This document shows, in pieces, positions 1-13,214 of a stretch of DNA of 64,000 bases (position 1 is its first letter; the number at the start of each line of letters is the position of its first letter). The stretch is from Bisporella sp. PMI_857 (taxonomy: Eukaryota; Ascomycota; Leotiomycetes; Helotiales; Helotiaceae): contig JAJSPD010000002.1 of assembly GCA_021307315.1 (NCBI GenBank), forward strand, positions 124,001 through 188,000, read 5' to 3'. The notes below the pieces were generated by a model. The model did no database searches and was not told where the DNA came from. It was given only the letters and a program-made list of their open reading frames with translations. A program made the translations under genes and the position numbers.

Positions 1-149
1 CTGCGCCCATCCTTGTAGTTGGAAATATAGCGAACCAGATTTCCATACTCACCCGCGTCATCACCTCCGTCATTGGGAAGGACAAGTTTTTCGCTGTCGC
101 GTCCGAACTCGCCGCTCCGCGTGGGAGCGCCGTTTTCGATGTCCGTCAT
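1..149 (-). CDS. 5' end of a gene running off the left edge; possible P-type H+-ATPase N-terminus
   Basis: An ATG at 149-147 on the minus strand opens a frame that stays open to base 1 (about 49 codons, incomplete). The peptide begins MTDIENGAPTRSGEFG, is acidic, and ends with GEYGNLVRYISNYKDG. An 'EY..L.RYIS.Y.D' stretch near the N-terminus followed by a Trp-rich basic segment is what I recall for some fungal plasma-membrane P-type H+-ATPases, but none of the catalytic P-type motifs lies in the window, so this is a guess. The bases at 52-47 read GTGAGT on this strand and could instead be an intron donor, in which case only about 32 residues are coding. The start codon is the first in-frame ATG. 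The gene continues to the left. Confidence 0.4.
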   Translation of the reverse strand, partial: MTDIENGAPTRSGEFGRDSEKLVLPNDGGDDAGEYGNLVRYISNYKDGR

Positions 150-3100
150 GTTGATTGTTGGTTTGACAGCAACCCTGAGCTATGGAGTGGAGATTGGGAA
201 TTATCAAGGGATTGGGAGGTGAAGTGAGACGATCACAACTACCAACACACACCAGATGAGGATCGAGAGAAGAACATCAACGGGTAAGAGGTAAGAAAAA
301 GATCTTGGAATTTGCGCGGGGGGAGGACGGTTTTTATTGACTGTTTCCCAAGGCAAATGGGCGAGCTCCCCTGCTAGATTAGTGATGGCTAGTTGCGAGG
401 ACCTAGCAGAAAAACTTTAGAGTGGAGTGGAGCAACAGCCATAAACAATCGGGAAATAGCGGCGTCGTTTCTAGCCTAGCATTGCTCGGACACGACGGCA
501 CTTGGTGCAGATTTTACATGGAGTCTAGTCATATTTTTTTGCGGGAATTACGACACAGAGCTCGCCTCTGGAGCGCTTCGGGTTCATTAACTTGTCACCT
601 GCAAGTTTGGGCAGCCAACCCAACGATGACATCGGTTAGCCACAACTCACTATCCTAGGTGAAAGAGGTGCAGCGTGAGGGAGTGCACACGAGAGAGTCA
701 GGTAAGATGATGGATTACCAAAAAGGCTCTAACATACGGTAATCTCGCTAGCTCTAACCCAAAGAGGCCCCTTTGTATATATTTTTTGGGCCTATTAGCG
801 AGCCACATGTTGATCCATGTCCCGTCCTGGTGTCCCCGGAAATGTGTACGAAATGATGGCAAGGTCGGGAACCCCATGACGACGCACCACCATCCGACCA
901 ATTGACCAATGAAATTCCCACACGAGAGAGCTTTATCGCCAATCATAGCGATGCCAATGCCTATGATTACATCGACTTTCTTGATGAAATGATATAATTT
1001 ATACGGGCTTATATGGCTTTCCTCGCTATAACAAGCCAAATGAAGCCGAAGCGTGACTTGGCCAATGAAAATGTCCACTGGTTGACTAGCGCTGCCTTTC
1101 AAAATAAGCATCCTCGATAAGTAATTTCCTTCCACTGTCAAATTGGCAGCGATCTCAAATTTTGTTGGCACCTTGTATAGAAGATGGGGGTGAAACACAA
1201 GGCCAATCGCCGTTGATAAAGAAGAACCAATTGTCCAATCAGCCCGATACAAGCATTGCTGTCGGCGGAGATCACTTGAACATTCCTTGAATTGTCCAAT
1301 CAACGAAGTGCGCCCCCGACCACGAACGATACACAAAAACGCACACTCTCCCCTGGTCGCTGAATGCGCAAAATTCATGACCTCCACAAAAGGGAGCTTG
1401 TGTGGGTTCACGAGCCAACGGGCGTAGAACGGATGAGGTCAAGACTCGGTCAGGCTCGGAAGTGACATTCCCCACCAAAACATGAATTTGCTCCAGCGAT
1501 AACTGGATCGCTATAACTTTATCCTGGGAGCTGTCAGGAGACACTATTGGGCCGCTGTTTCTTCTTTGCGCCTTCGAGCGCCAAACCTAAGCTGGAGCCG
1601 GTCTAGAGGTCCGATTGATTAAAGCTTAAACTTGCAAACGACCTGCAAATTCAGCAAATTGTGCAGAAATTGTGCAGAAATTGTGCAGCCTCATCGTGCT
1701 GCTGCAGGCCATGGCAAGATGGGTGCCCTCTATCCCGCAGAGGCTCCTTGCTATTTGTCGATTCTTGCTTATCTTGCACATTTACGGTATAAATTTTCTT
1801 ATACCAATTCCTAGGATGAGGCTAGCATTCATCGCTGTTTCTGTCGCTTCGGCAGCCCCGATTTACCCTCCCGACGCTCCCGCTGCAGGCAGTCAAAACT
1901 CATTTTTCAGGGCTTGTATCCTTAAAGTCCCAAGACGCATGGGCTTCTTCAGGCTCTTCGAGGCTGCTTCTGGGCTTCTTGGCTTATTCTTTTCAGGCTC
2001 TTGAAGCTGTTCTCTAACAGCGTTTCATCCTTCGCGCTTTTCAGTATGAGGGATTTAGTTGCGCCTCACGTGATGAAACTTGATCATCTGAAGCATTACT
2101 AAGAAAAGCTGCGTGAAGCATCTCCTGGGACGTTTCGAGCCGAACGGGTGTCTGAAAATTAAAAACTGATACTGGTGGTATAGCTTCGGTGGATTGCCGG
2201 GCGCTACCTATCGATTATCACAAACAGCTTGGCAGGTACACGGTGCGATCTACAAAAGGATGAATGTGCGTAGGTGAGATTGTGAAACAGTCACATCTTG
2301 AGATAGCGATGCAGATGTCCAGATGCTGCTGCCAGATGTTTGCTGTCGCTGAACTTGATTTACAGCGGCGAGGTCTTTGACCTCAGCGGCTGAAACTCGG
2401 AGTTCCAGGGTCCAGGTTTTTGCAGCCCGGTTCAGTGGCTGCATACTGTAATGTACACCTATATCTTACTCACCTCAACAGGCGTCCCTTGTCCAATCTG
2501 ATTTTAATAGCTTCAATCCTATAATTCCCGAGGAGCCCCAGACCGGAGTGGGTTTTGAGTCCTGTTCCACCTCATAAAAAAGGATGAAAGTAAACAAACA
2601 AAAGAGCCCCTGATCCCGTCGTCGCTGAACAACGAAGAGATGTTATCTAACCTTTGTCACTCACTTTACGAAGTATTTCATGCTTCCCGAGGTCAGAAGC
2701 AGCACGCAGGAGTCAGCAACGGATCTTTGCCTCGTGGCCATCGGCATCATCAACATCGACGTCACCGTCGTGCTCTCTTATTTGTGCAATCCTCCCATCA
2801 ACATGCGGCAAACAGCAACCCCCACCCTACATGACTAAATCCATCTCATATGTCCCATCACCTAGTCGCTCATCAAATCAATTCGGTCGCAATAAATCGG
2901 GCCGGGATTCAACCAGTCGTAAACGTATATTCAATTTATCAATCGCCTCCCTTCGATCCCGACCAGACCGCTGCCCGTCTTCAATCGTGATGTCGCAGAT
3001 TCTTTAAATCCCTCAAATGGAGTTATGAAATTTTTCCTTGTCCTCGCTCTGTTGCAAGGGGGTCAGAGACATCCCATCCTTCCTGGAGATGAGTTTCTAG

Positions 3101-6100
3101 GCCGGAAGATTTTTCACAGTGGCATGTTTGATAGACATAACCCCCAAAACACGGGGCAGATCGTTGTTTCTTCTTTCCACGTCGCACGGGCCTATGAAAC
3201 GAAACAAATCGAAACAGCCTTTTCTTTGCCGAATCGTTGCTTTCGTCTGAACGCCAACTGTTAAAAAATTCGCAAGTGCCGATGTCAGTCTGTGCAATTG
3301 GTTTTTAAGGCGAGAATGGTTGATATACTAGTCATTGCGTCAAGTGTCGTGATCCGGTGTTTGGCAATTGCGATTTTCCCATCTGTGACAATACATCGCT
3401 TCATATTCAAACTCGACACTAGCCGAAACCCTTTCCAGAGCAACTGCAGAAACAATACATCTCTACGGTTAATCCGAACCCATCGTCTAGTCAAATATTG
3501 ATTTATAGTGTGTTTAGCCAGCATGCAAATCGTCATTTCGTGAGATATCCAAGAGCTGGGCAATTCTAGGCAATGTCTTGGTACCTTCCGCTCCAAAGGA
3601 ATACAAGACATTCCCAAGAACTACCCATTCCGTTTCTCCAGATGCCAGGAAAGTCAATTCCTCGCTAGGAAACGTCGCCACATGAGCGCTTCCGCAACGC
3701 AACAAATCATTTTCTCAATTGCTGTAACGTCTTTGGTGGCTACAAATTGTTATCGTTTAGGTAGCGAAGGGACGGATATTATAGGTATATTGTGTATGTT
3801 TGGACACAGTTTACAGAAAATGGAGAGACATATGTGGGAGCTGCATCATTGTTGGTGCACCCCGACTCATGTTCCGCTCCGCTTTGCAGCTCGAGTCGTG
3901 GTATAGCGGCTCATACCTAGCCAAGACTGAGTAAAGTATACGCAGGTTTTGGATTGCTCTTTGATGCTGATTTTGTGACATTAAGATTCACGATGTATAT
4001 GTCGAATACTTGCTTCTTAATGGGACACCCCGTTACAATACCAATACCTCTCCGTTCTGAGAAGAGGATTTGAATGAGCTATGGAACTTCCGGGAGAATT
4101 TCTCCCGACTCGCCAACATCTGACCCTAAGATGAAATCATCCCAGAAACCAAAAACTGGAGAAAGCGGTCTCAATTTTGAGGTTATCACGTGTTTCGCTG
4201 CTTTATTCTAGGTGGAGCCGTTTCTGTAAGCGACTCGATGAAAATTGCGCATCAGTTCTGCATTCTGGAGCGCTGAATGCTCAGTTGATCTTTAATAATA
4301 CGGCAGATTTGGATCAACCCCTCTTTTGCCCAATTTCTTCCTTCATGAAGTAGTTATACAGATTTATAACACATAAATATACATGATCCAGTTGTGCATG
4401 CACTCAGTTTTTCAGCGAGACTCGGAGGCTAAGTTTAGTACTGACAGGCCGGTGAACCCACAATTTGAGGCATTTTTATGCTTTGTTTATTGGTTTGGTA
4501 ACAGATAGATATATGCAATGGAAGGTTCGAAGAAGAACAAAGGACTCTTATGCACGGCAGATGTTGAAGTGATCCGAAGTAATCCGAAGCCCAGGCGTGG
4601 CGGTCAGCATACATTTCTGTTTTGAGTTTCTGATTCGTGTAATCGCCTGTGAGTGGGAATCCTAGGAATGCTATGCTTGGGTGATGTCGGGTACGCAAAG
4701 CTCTAAGCTTTCCGCTAGGGATGATGGAACACACGAAGAACACATTTGCATTTTGTATCAAACTCTATTCCTGATCAGCTGGTTCTGAGAGAGGCACGCG
4801 AACGCACATCGAGCATGTGTCGAGCTGTTCGCCTAGAACTCTCTCTATGCCATTCCATCATCATCGCATGATAGCAATATATTCAAGAATATGCAATTTT
4901 GATCTTCTGGAGTGTTATTTGGACAAAGTTCGTCTCAGATGGGGCGTAGAACACTATCGAGACGTTTGCTGGGTGCGGCTAGATTAGGGGAAGTACGGGT
5001 TCAGCATCAATTTAGGATATTGTAGGTCCTTCGTGTTTGCCATAGGCCTGGACCATTGGAAGAAGATTGCTCATTTTGCCTGCAATTCCTCGTCTTCACC
5101 ACCCTGTGTGTTTTATTTTTGCTCGTACGCAACCAGAAGCACATTCCACGTTCTAATATAGGGCCACATTCCCAACATCTTTTTCTATTCCTGGACCAGC
5201 CAAGGAGCCCAGATGAGCTTCTGGGTTTCAAAATATTTTCAGATGCAGGTTGAGAGGGCGGTTCCCACATGGCTTGTACCTCGCTGCTTGTTTACAATGT
5301 AGGGTTTGCCTACTTGGTGGGAATGGTGTCGAAGTTATTTTAGGATTGCGAATGAAGATTATTATTGCTGAAATGGAACGTTAGATTATGATACTTTCAG
5401 TAATTACCCTCGACTTGGTAATATTTGCTGGACCAGCGCGGGCCGAGCTGGTTCGTTTGCTGTAGAGCAGTGCTGACAATACCGATCCTAGTGGCAGGAT
5501 CTTTCATAGCAGATAATGCGTGAGAGAGCTGTAGTCCAGGCTTATCGGTCAGGACACGGTGGTTTGCTTTTTGGCCTTTCCAAAATTCAAGGGAAGAAGG
5601 CCTGCTGCAAATATTGTTGATATATGATCATCTTGCTAATTGACGGCTCTCGGATTTTCCCGCAATATAGTCTTTAGGCCCAAGAATAGCGATAGAAGTG
5701 CTTCGTGGTTGTCGCTAGAAGTAACGATATGGTTAGTCGAGTGCGGTGGGTAGTCAATGAAGCGTTATAGCCAAACTCCAGGGGTATTGTGATGGACCTA
5801 TTACATGTGTTTTCAAGCCTAGGGTTTCATGTTTATTACAAAAGCAGATACGTTATAGAACCGCGAACTCAAAGCTTGATGACTGGAAAAAAGGGAAGAC
5901 CGTTCATTGTCGTCCTGTTCGAAAGGTCGGTTCGAGGAAGAGCTGTAGATTCTTCACAAGTGTTGTTTATGATGCTATTGTGGGTCGTATCATAAATCTT
6001 TAATTTGAGTCAAATGCTGATCTTGGGCTCGAAGTGGCGTACTTGAGATATCAAGAATGATGTTTATGTCAACTCTGGGGGAAGCCTCAGCCCGTTTTAT

Positions 6101-7167
6101 TCTGGAAGTGAGCTGAGGATTGAGAAACCTGAAGGGGTTCAATAAATCCTGACCTCTTCGGCATTTCTGTGCTCAGCTAGACGTTTCTATGATGACGTAC
6201 CTTTTCCGCTGTTTGTTTCCTGAATCATAATTTGAATCCCGTATTAAGAGAGCGCATGGCTGAGAGTATGTTTCTACACATGCATGTCGAGGATCTAGAT
6301 CCCCTGATCGCCTGGGTGAAGGGCGAATCAGATGGAATCTATACGTTTTTTCTTCCAGAAAGATGCACATTTCATGACGTTTGGATCTTTGCTCTCTAAA
6401 CCCTCTACGCAAGAACTTCCCGGATCGTCTTGACCATGTTTCAGTGTATAGCAGATAGCTTTAGACTGAAAACAAGATATACTAGTGACTTACACGGAAA
6501 CGGCTCGAGCAAATTTTTTTGGAATACATTTTAGGTTGTGTTCTTTATTCTGAATATGTTTGATTTGACGGGGCTTGTTTTTCTAATACTTCCGGACTGG
6601 AGGATACAAACGGGAATAACAACAGACTATGCCTATAGAACAGACCTAACACCCCCCTCCCTTTCCTTTTTTTACGTGAGATCTTCTTTACCCTTGAGTA
6701 CACGATCTGTCGAGGAAATAGAAAAATTGCTCGTTGGGATCTTCTCCCCATCCTTCAGAATTCGCAGGTCCTTCTCTTAGATCCATAGACCCGAAGGCTG
6801 AGAACATTTACTTATAGAGAAGCTTCACTCGGAAGAAAGCGAGGAGCGGAGAGAGACAAGAGAGTCTGTTCACTAGAGCGAGCTAGCGGTATCTCTTGTG
6901 ACATCTACGCCATGATAGTTATTCGTCTGGGCACAACCTCTATATCCGCGACGCAAATCCTTTTGTACTTTGGTTTTCACGCCTGAACACCACCATACCA
7001 ACCCAAAACCTCTAAATTAGTCAAAACCCAAATCAATACGCTGAAGAATTCACCTTCTCTCTAATCGAAGAGTTTACCAACGTTTCTTTCTGTGTTTCAT
7101 TGCTCATATTGACATCTATAATTTTGCTACCCTATATCAAACATTCCTTTTAGGATGAAGTAATGAC
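150..7167. other. Gene-free stretch of about 7 kb
   Basis: No reading frame here has a recognisable domain, protein-like composition over a useful length, or splice signals that join it to a neighbour. The longest open frame (698-1411, minus, 237 codons) is not recognised and contains several CCAAT-like words that suggest non-coding DNA. A perfect three-copy 11-bp tandem repeat lies at 1656-1688 and a TCACGTGA palindrome at 2066-2073. The first few hundred bases should hold the promoter of the minus-strand gene at the left edge, and the last few hundred the 3' flank of the transcription factor gene. No intact transposon is visible. Confidence 0.55.
1656..1688. repeat. Three perfect tandem copies of an 11-bp unit
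   Basis: The unit aaattgtgcag occurs three times head to tail with no mismatches, inside the gene-free region at the left. It sits in no supported gene. Function unknown. Confidence 0.9.
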
Positions 7168-10100
7168 TCAAGTGCTCAAACCCCTTAACACCACAACGCC
7201 CTCCTGCACCACCGCCCATCTTACACTGCTCAAATGCTTCGCAATTACCCTTGGTAAATCCGCGGTCCTGTACTTCCTCGCTACGTGCCAAAGCTCTTCC
7301 TCTCTCGCCCGCGTGATAGCGCTTATCAAAGCATTCATCTCCGCTCTTGCATCCCAATCATCCTCATCATTCCCGTTCTCCGTGCTATCTCTCGGTTTCC
7401 CGCCTTCGTTCCCTACAGTCTGGAAAGCCCAGCATGTGAGGGCGGCGATGTAGAGAAGCCAGTTGTAGTGGAACACATCTCCTGCATCCCAATTGTGTAA
7501 CTTGCGTACCCCATCTCGGAGAATGAGTGCAGCGTGCGAAATGGCATTTGCAGCAGGAAGAGAATTCGATCCTGCCCATTTCTCGATAGTGCGCTTTGAG
7601 TGTGCCCGGTGTCCGGGCAAAATGGCACGTCCGAGGATGTGCGTTGCACCTGCGTAGATCTGAAGGTCGGTAAGGGAGACATGCAGGATGATGTGAGCTG
7701 CATGGTAGAGAGCAATATTTGCAGTGCTAAATTTCTGGAAGTCATCTTTGGCGTGTTGGTGGTCGGTGAGAGAGGTGAGGGTGTCCTTCGTAAAGGTTTC
7801 GAAATCAGCTCTCCAGGCTTCGTAGGCGTTCGAGATACGGGACTGCCAATTTGTGATGGAAGGTCCTAGATATTATTAGACTAGGACTTCAATTGATTAC
7901 GTGGGTACCCACCTGGTAATGTTTGGTTATTTCTGCTAAGGTAACAGGCCACGGATATGAGACCATGTAAAATGAGAATTCGAGAGAGTCCATTAAGAAG
8001 CTGTGGTCTTTGGCCTAGGTCGGGATTGACGTATGCTTTCAAGGTTGAGTGGAATGATAGCAGCGGCCGTTGTGTAGACTTTATAGACTGCCAATATTCC
8101 GCCGTATCAGCTTCCCAAAGCAGCGGATCCCATGGAAGTGTTAAATTCAGTTCTTTTGTACTCATGCAGAGGCCTTGAGATAGCAGTACTGCATTCTGCG
8201 TATCCCACATGAAGCAAAATAACGCTAGCCTACCCAAGTGTTTTTAGTATGAAGAACGATCATATTTGGGTTTAGGAAAACTTTACCTTCTCCGTTGCTC
8301 TGCGTCAACCTCTCGCCTCCATCTGAAGTCTAAGTCATGACTCTCAACGAGCTGCTCGCAGCGGGCGAATTGGCAATCGCTCTTTCGAACTAAACTATAG
8401 TCATGTCAGTGTCTATTTAACCCTAATCATGGAATAAAATTAAATCTGCTGCAGGGCAAAATAGGATTGATGTATTTCAACAAGATTAGGGAGCTTACTT
8501 GATAAGGACTTCATGGAAGACATGAGACATATCATGTTGTAATTGTCCAGCACGAAGTTTGCCAAAGCACTCGACTAGCATAATAGTCTGCAGCATCCAT
8601 GTTGGTGGCCGACTGGTGAAAGATGGATGTCCAAAAATTTGGGCTCTCATTGTATTATGGAGAGCGATAGCAAAAATGTGATCATCCTTAGTACTGTATG
8701 TAGCACCAAGTTGGAGGATAGCAACTAGGAGCAATGGGTCTACATGTGCCGGATCAAATGTAGGCTGATGGAAGAGAGGGTAAGAAGTATTGAAGCGGCG
8801 GAAGAAGAGGTCGGAAAAGTGCTGCAAGGTTGCGGTAGACAAGGATGGATCGTTCCTGGTTATCTCGGCTCCATCTTGTGATTTCGGATGTGCATTGTCG
8901 ACAAAGCGTAGTACACCTTCCCTCGAAATCTCGCCGATAACAGGAAGCCTACGAGGTCGCTTCAATGGTTGGCTATTGCGATAGAGATCTGGACCCGTCC
9001 GAGACTCCGGAGGAGTAAGGATGAATTGATCACTCCTAGAGCTAATACCGAGTCCACGAACAGGAATAGGTGCTCCTAACGGGCTTCCAGAAGATGCTTC
9101 TTTAGGATAACGATTTGAATTGAGCTCGGGGTTATGTGACATCGCTAGGAACTCGGCGAAGGCAGGGACGCCATTACTCAAGGTTGTTTGTGGACTTCCA
9201 TTCCTGACACCTGACCCAAGGACTTCCTGGCTAATCGGAGGAAGACGAGTATCAGGATATTTGTTGAACCCCATAGGAGAAGAAGTTAGACCGTGAGGGC
9301 TGTGGCGAAGTGTAGTATTTGACGAATAGAGTGGGGGACGATTATGGTAACCATTGATGTCAGCAGCTGTTGGCGGCCAAGGCTCCCAAGGATCATTTCC
9401 AAACAGCCATGAATAATAGCTCACATCGGAGTTACGCGTATCTGATGGATTGACTACGCTATAGTTAGACCCAAGAAACGAAACCACATATAAGGTTGGG
9501 CTCACCACTATCTGGTGCGAATGCATCATAAAAAGGAAGATCCGGACCAACATTTGCTCGGGACGGTTGAGTAGGCCAAGAACCATTGCAAAGGAAGTCA
9601 AAAGAAGGCAAGGTATTGTCTGGGAAGGGCAAACTCCTCGCTGGTACGGGCCAGGGGCTATCCATAGCCGTGGAGCCTTGTCCTTTCTCCGAGCCTACAC
9701 CAACATCGGGTATGGGAGGCTCTGTAAGCTCTGATCCATTGGATGCCGGGTCAAGTGACCGTGGTGATAATGGCAGCTCGTTGGGCGGAGAGCGAGAATT
9801 CGTATGCGCAGAACCAACCGATTGCCTAGGGAATACTAGAGACGGGTCATTTCGTGACATAGCGGGCTGCTTTCGCTCTTTCTCGTGCTCGGGTCGTTTC
9901 TTGGAGACGATGGCTCCTGTGGAGTCCCTCCATAGGCGCTTCCGGGTCAATAACTTCCCCAGGCCCTCTCCACCAGCTTCATCGTCCTTTTCCTTATGGC
10001 GAGCCATATGTCTTTCTACAGGCTACACGTGAGCTTGGGTCGGAAACGGCAGATGTACAGCAAGATCCCCGCAAATTATGCCCCGCAATCAATGCGGTCC

Positions 10101-10338
10101 ATATAAGAGGAGGCTTACCTAGCAAGTCACGTCTCTTGAAGACAGCGCTGCATCTGTGACAGGCAGTCCCATTGCCCTCGTTGTGGTTGAGCGCGTGGCG
10201 ATGCAGGTGTTCTGCCCTCGTAAAAGATTTCGTGCATCCTGGGAAGCCACAGGCGAACTCCTTCGCTCTCGGTGTCGGCGCCGGATCGGTGGGAGGAGAG
10301 GCAAAAGGCTCGCTCGACGCGGCGAAAGGTGCATCCAT
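7168..10338 (-). CDS. C2H2 zinc-finger transcription factor with Fungal_trans domain
   Basis: Six exons close into a 935-residue protein: 10338-10119, 10015-9506, 9453-8499, 8394-8287, 8229-7913 and 7865-7168. All junctions have GT donors and AG acceptors and phases that fit. Two C2H2 fingers sit at the N-terminus: C30, C35, H48, H52, and C60, C63, H76, H80, the second being split by intron 1 inside the finger. A basic stretch follows (RKRLWRDSTGAIVSKKRP). A low-complexity linker leads to the fungal-specific regulatory domain (for example LFFRRFNTSYPLFHQPTF, about residues 440-650), which extends to the C-terminus. Two C2H2 fingers joined to a Fungal_trans domain is a known fungal architecture, usually nuclear regulators of metabolism. 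The target genes cannot be told from sequence. The promoter carries an ATCACGTGAT palindrome about 150 bp upstream. Confidence 0.9.
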
Positions 10339-11976
10339 CGTCCTCGCGTCGGGAGTGCGTCAAGGGATTCTTCTCATGATCATCTGTGTGAGGTTTGGAG
10401 GGGTGTGCGGTGCGACGGAGCTGGTCGTACAAGATTCTTTATCGTGGCTATCAATGTCGACATGCCATGTGGGGGGTTTTCCCCATCACGTGATAAGCTG
10501 AAACTTCCCGAAACCTCGTGTTGCAGAGCAGAAAGAAATACGATATTAGACCTTGGGACTGTTGTGAATCTTGTGATATGAGTAAGAGCACGAAATAAGC
10601 GTTGCATATGGTGTTAAAGGTGGAAAGATGGGGGATATTCCTGAGGGTCCTATTCTTGGCTTGCTTGGCCATATATTTCTTCTTCCAACAGACTTAGGCA
10701 AAATTTCCGCGCTTACAAATCTGTAATTGTCATGGCTCCGTTACAGTAGAATCATCCTTACATGTTACCGCATGGAAGAAAGCAGACACCCAAAATCCCA
10801 TATTCGCCACTTCTTCATATAAAGGACTGCTCTGCTCTATTTATTTTCTTGCTGAGGGATTGGTCATAGGAGGAGCGCATACTTTGTGTCTTTGAGGACA
10901 ATGAGATTTACAGGATGTCTCCTCTCTTGCAGATTCGAGCCCTCCTCTGAGTCCTCCTTGAATCCTCCTCTAATTTGAATCTTCCTAATTTGCATTATCT
11001 TAAGTCCTGAGCAAAACAAGTACAAGTTTCCTCATGGGAAAGGTTCGTTCCATGTCATTCTACAGAGGAACCATCCCGTCCCTACGGCCTCCCCACGACT
11101 ACATAATTTATATTATTCAGCAGCATTTTCGTGCATCAGAAGCTCATACATTTTACGTACGCTGTTTCCTTCACATGCATGTCCGGGGCTCAGTCTGTTG
11201 AAGCAGGCTCGAGGAACACCAGGGATCATCGCATAAGTTGAAATAATCTTTCGCTTCTAATTATTAGATCAGCAGCACTGAAGGCCTAAAGAGCACTGCA
11301 CGCATCATATAGAGACTGAATCAAACTCATAAGCAGCCTTTCAACTAACAGCCACGCACCATCCTCCAGTATCTAGAGAGCGCCGCATGCGCCGTCCTCC
11401 GTGGTACTTTTGAAGACAGATTTGTGCAAAAGTGGTGAAGCAAAAGATGTTGTGCAGAGTGGAGACATAGTGGGGGTGGGGGAATGCTTAATCACCTTCC
11501 GTTCACAGCTAGCGCTTGATAATCAAAGCACCTTCAATATTAAACTCACCTTACCCCACATCTACTTGTCACAAAATCAGATTATAGAGCCGTATTTTCA
11601 TATTAACCTTGAAGTTATTTATTTTTTATATAATATGACGCTGGCTCAAGCTTCACCCAACCCTCCTACTCTCTCCGATTACTATTGTATATGTATATTT
11701 CTGGCTGGCTACTAAGGACGGCAAAGAGCAAGGGATCAGTTCTAAATTGAAGATCTAATGACTACTAGTGAGATCATGTTATATTTTGCTTCGCTCATCG
11801 AGCTCAATGATCAAGGGCTCTTAGGTCTACAGATATTAAAAGAAAGGAGAGAAGTAGAGCGCCAATTGATATGTGCGAGTAGAGTGATAAATTGTAGAAG
11901 ACGCCTGACACCAAACATTGCTAGATACGGATATTTACAAGGAGCAGCTTATCTACATAAAAAATCATCACAACCA
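10339..11976. other. Intergenic: promoter of the C2H2 factor and 3' flank of the dioxygenase
   Basis: About 1.6 kb. The part nearest 10338 should be the promoter of the minus-strand C2H2 factor. The rest is AT-rich with no open frame I can support. The ORF at 11401-11715 has no recognisable features. Confidence 0.6.
10485..10494. promoter_or_regulatory. ATCACGTGAT palindrome with adjoining GATAAG
   Basis: A perfect 10-bp palindrome centred on CACGTG, followed by a GATAAG word, lies 147 bp upstream of the C2H2 factor start codon. CACGTG is the core recognised by Cbf1-type bHLH factors in fungi and GATAAG by GATA factors. Binding is inferred only. Confidence 0.4.
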
Positions 11977-13214
11977 TTAAACCGAAGTTGGTGCTGATCC
12001 AGCTCCACTACCAGTTGGAATAGCTCCCGTAGGTGCAGTTCCGTTACCACCACTTGGAGCACCACCACCACCAGTGAAGGAGTTAGCATTAGCGTGTCCA
12101 CCATCCTCAGCCAAGTAGGCAGCAATTGAATAGTATGAGTCGTCGGTATAATCGGCAGAAGAGTTGATACCAATCTGGATCCATGCGAAGAGTCCATCCT
12201 CGATGCTGTCACCGAGATACACGAATTGTGGGATGGGATCGAATGATGCATCAGCTTGTAGAATGGACCACATATCCTCATCGTTGGTTGTCAGGGCTTG
12301 GGTATTGGTGTTATATGGGTATGTAGCTTCGACCTCGGCGCGTAAGTCATCGGGATAGAAGAGTTGGCCGATGTGAGCAACTGGGGCATCCCATACGGAG
12401 ATGGTGCCATTGGGCTGCACGCTGGCATTGGTATGGGCAAGGAGATGGGTGTGGATCGCACGTCCGTCATAGTGACCTGGGAAGATAGTCTCGAAAGTTG
12501 CGACACCTTCAGAGTCTGTCAACTGAATACCGCGCAAGAACGTGCTGTTCAGACCACCTTGGCCAGACTCGACGCCAGAGTACACGCCAGTGGCGTTACA
12601 GTTCCAAATGTCGATAGCGACAGATGGAATCGGTTCGCAAGTGTTTACATCGATGTACTGCACCTCAAGGAACATATCAATACCATCACAGAACTCAGCC
12701 TCCTTGACGTTGGAGCGCATGTTCTCACCAACGACATAGTATGGACCATCGGTAATGTAAGGAGCCAAGATACAGCTGGTGTTGGCACTGAAGACCTCCT
12801 CAAGGGGAGTGAACATGTCGTATGAGACTGAACCAGTTCTGTTGTGATTGATTGCCTCCCACGCTTGCAAGTCCTCCAGAGTACGCTTGTTCTTTCTAGG
12901 GGCTTTACTTCCGAGTTAGCAACCATAAGTCTCCAGCGCACCATGATGAGAATATACTGACCAGCTTGAATCCCACGCTTTCGACGCAGGGACTTGACTT
13001 GCTCGGCGCGGCGCTTGATAGAGCGAGCCTTGAGAGCGTTGGATGCTGCCGAGCTAGAGCAAGAGCTCAGAGATCGAGCACCTAGTTGGGCAGCATTATC
13101 ACGGGCAATGATCTCACGCTTCATGTGATGTTCGCTGTGAGACTCGCCAGGGTGAGCAGTGACATAGCCGGCGAGGACGGCGACAGCGCTTGTGATTTTA
13201 GAGATAGCAACCAT
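11977..13214 (-). CDS. Secreted intradiol ring-cleavage dioxygenase
   Basis: Two exons, 13214-12958 and 12895-11977, give 391 residues. The intron has donor GTATAT, a GCTAAC branch point and a CCCTAG acceptor; a nearby GTCAGT donor would break the frame. The protein starts with a signal peptide (MVAISKITSAVAVLAGYVTA). The intradiol dioxygenase core follows: Y138 in GPYY, and Y228, H234 and H236 in HYDGRAIHTH fit the two-Tyr, two-His non-haem iron site of the family. The C-terminus is a Gly/Ser/Thr/Ala-rich tail without catalytic features, common in extracellular fungal members. The family opens catechol-type rings between the two hydroxyls; secreted fungal forms are thought to act on lignin-derived or plant phenolics. 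Substrate is not known. It stands alone, without a gene cluster. Confidence 0.92.

Noticed and set aside
698..1411. 237-codon open frame on the minus strand
   Set aside because: No recognisable domain, no neighbouring exons, and several CCAAT-type words suggest non-coding DNA.
3025..3264. 79-codon frame with a hydrophobic start, small secreted protein?
   Set aside because: Only two cysteines, no homologue I recognise, in a gene-free region. The hydrophobic start could be chance.
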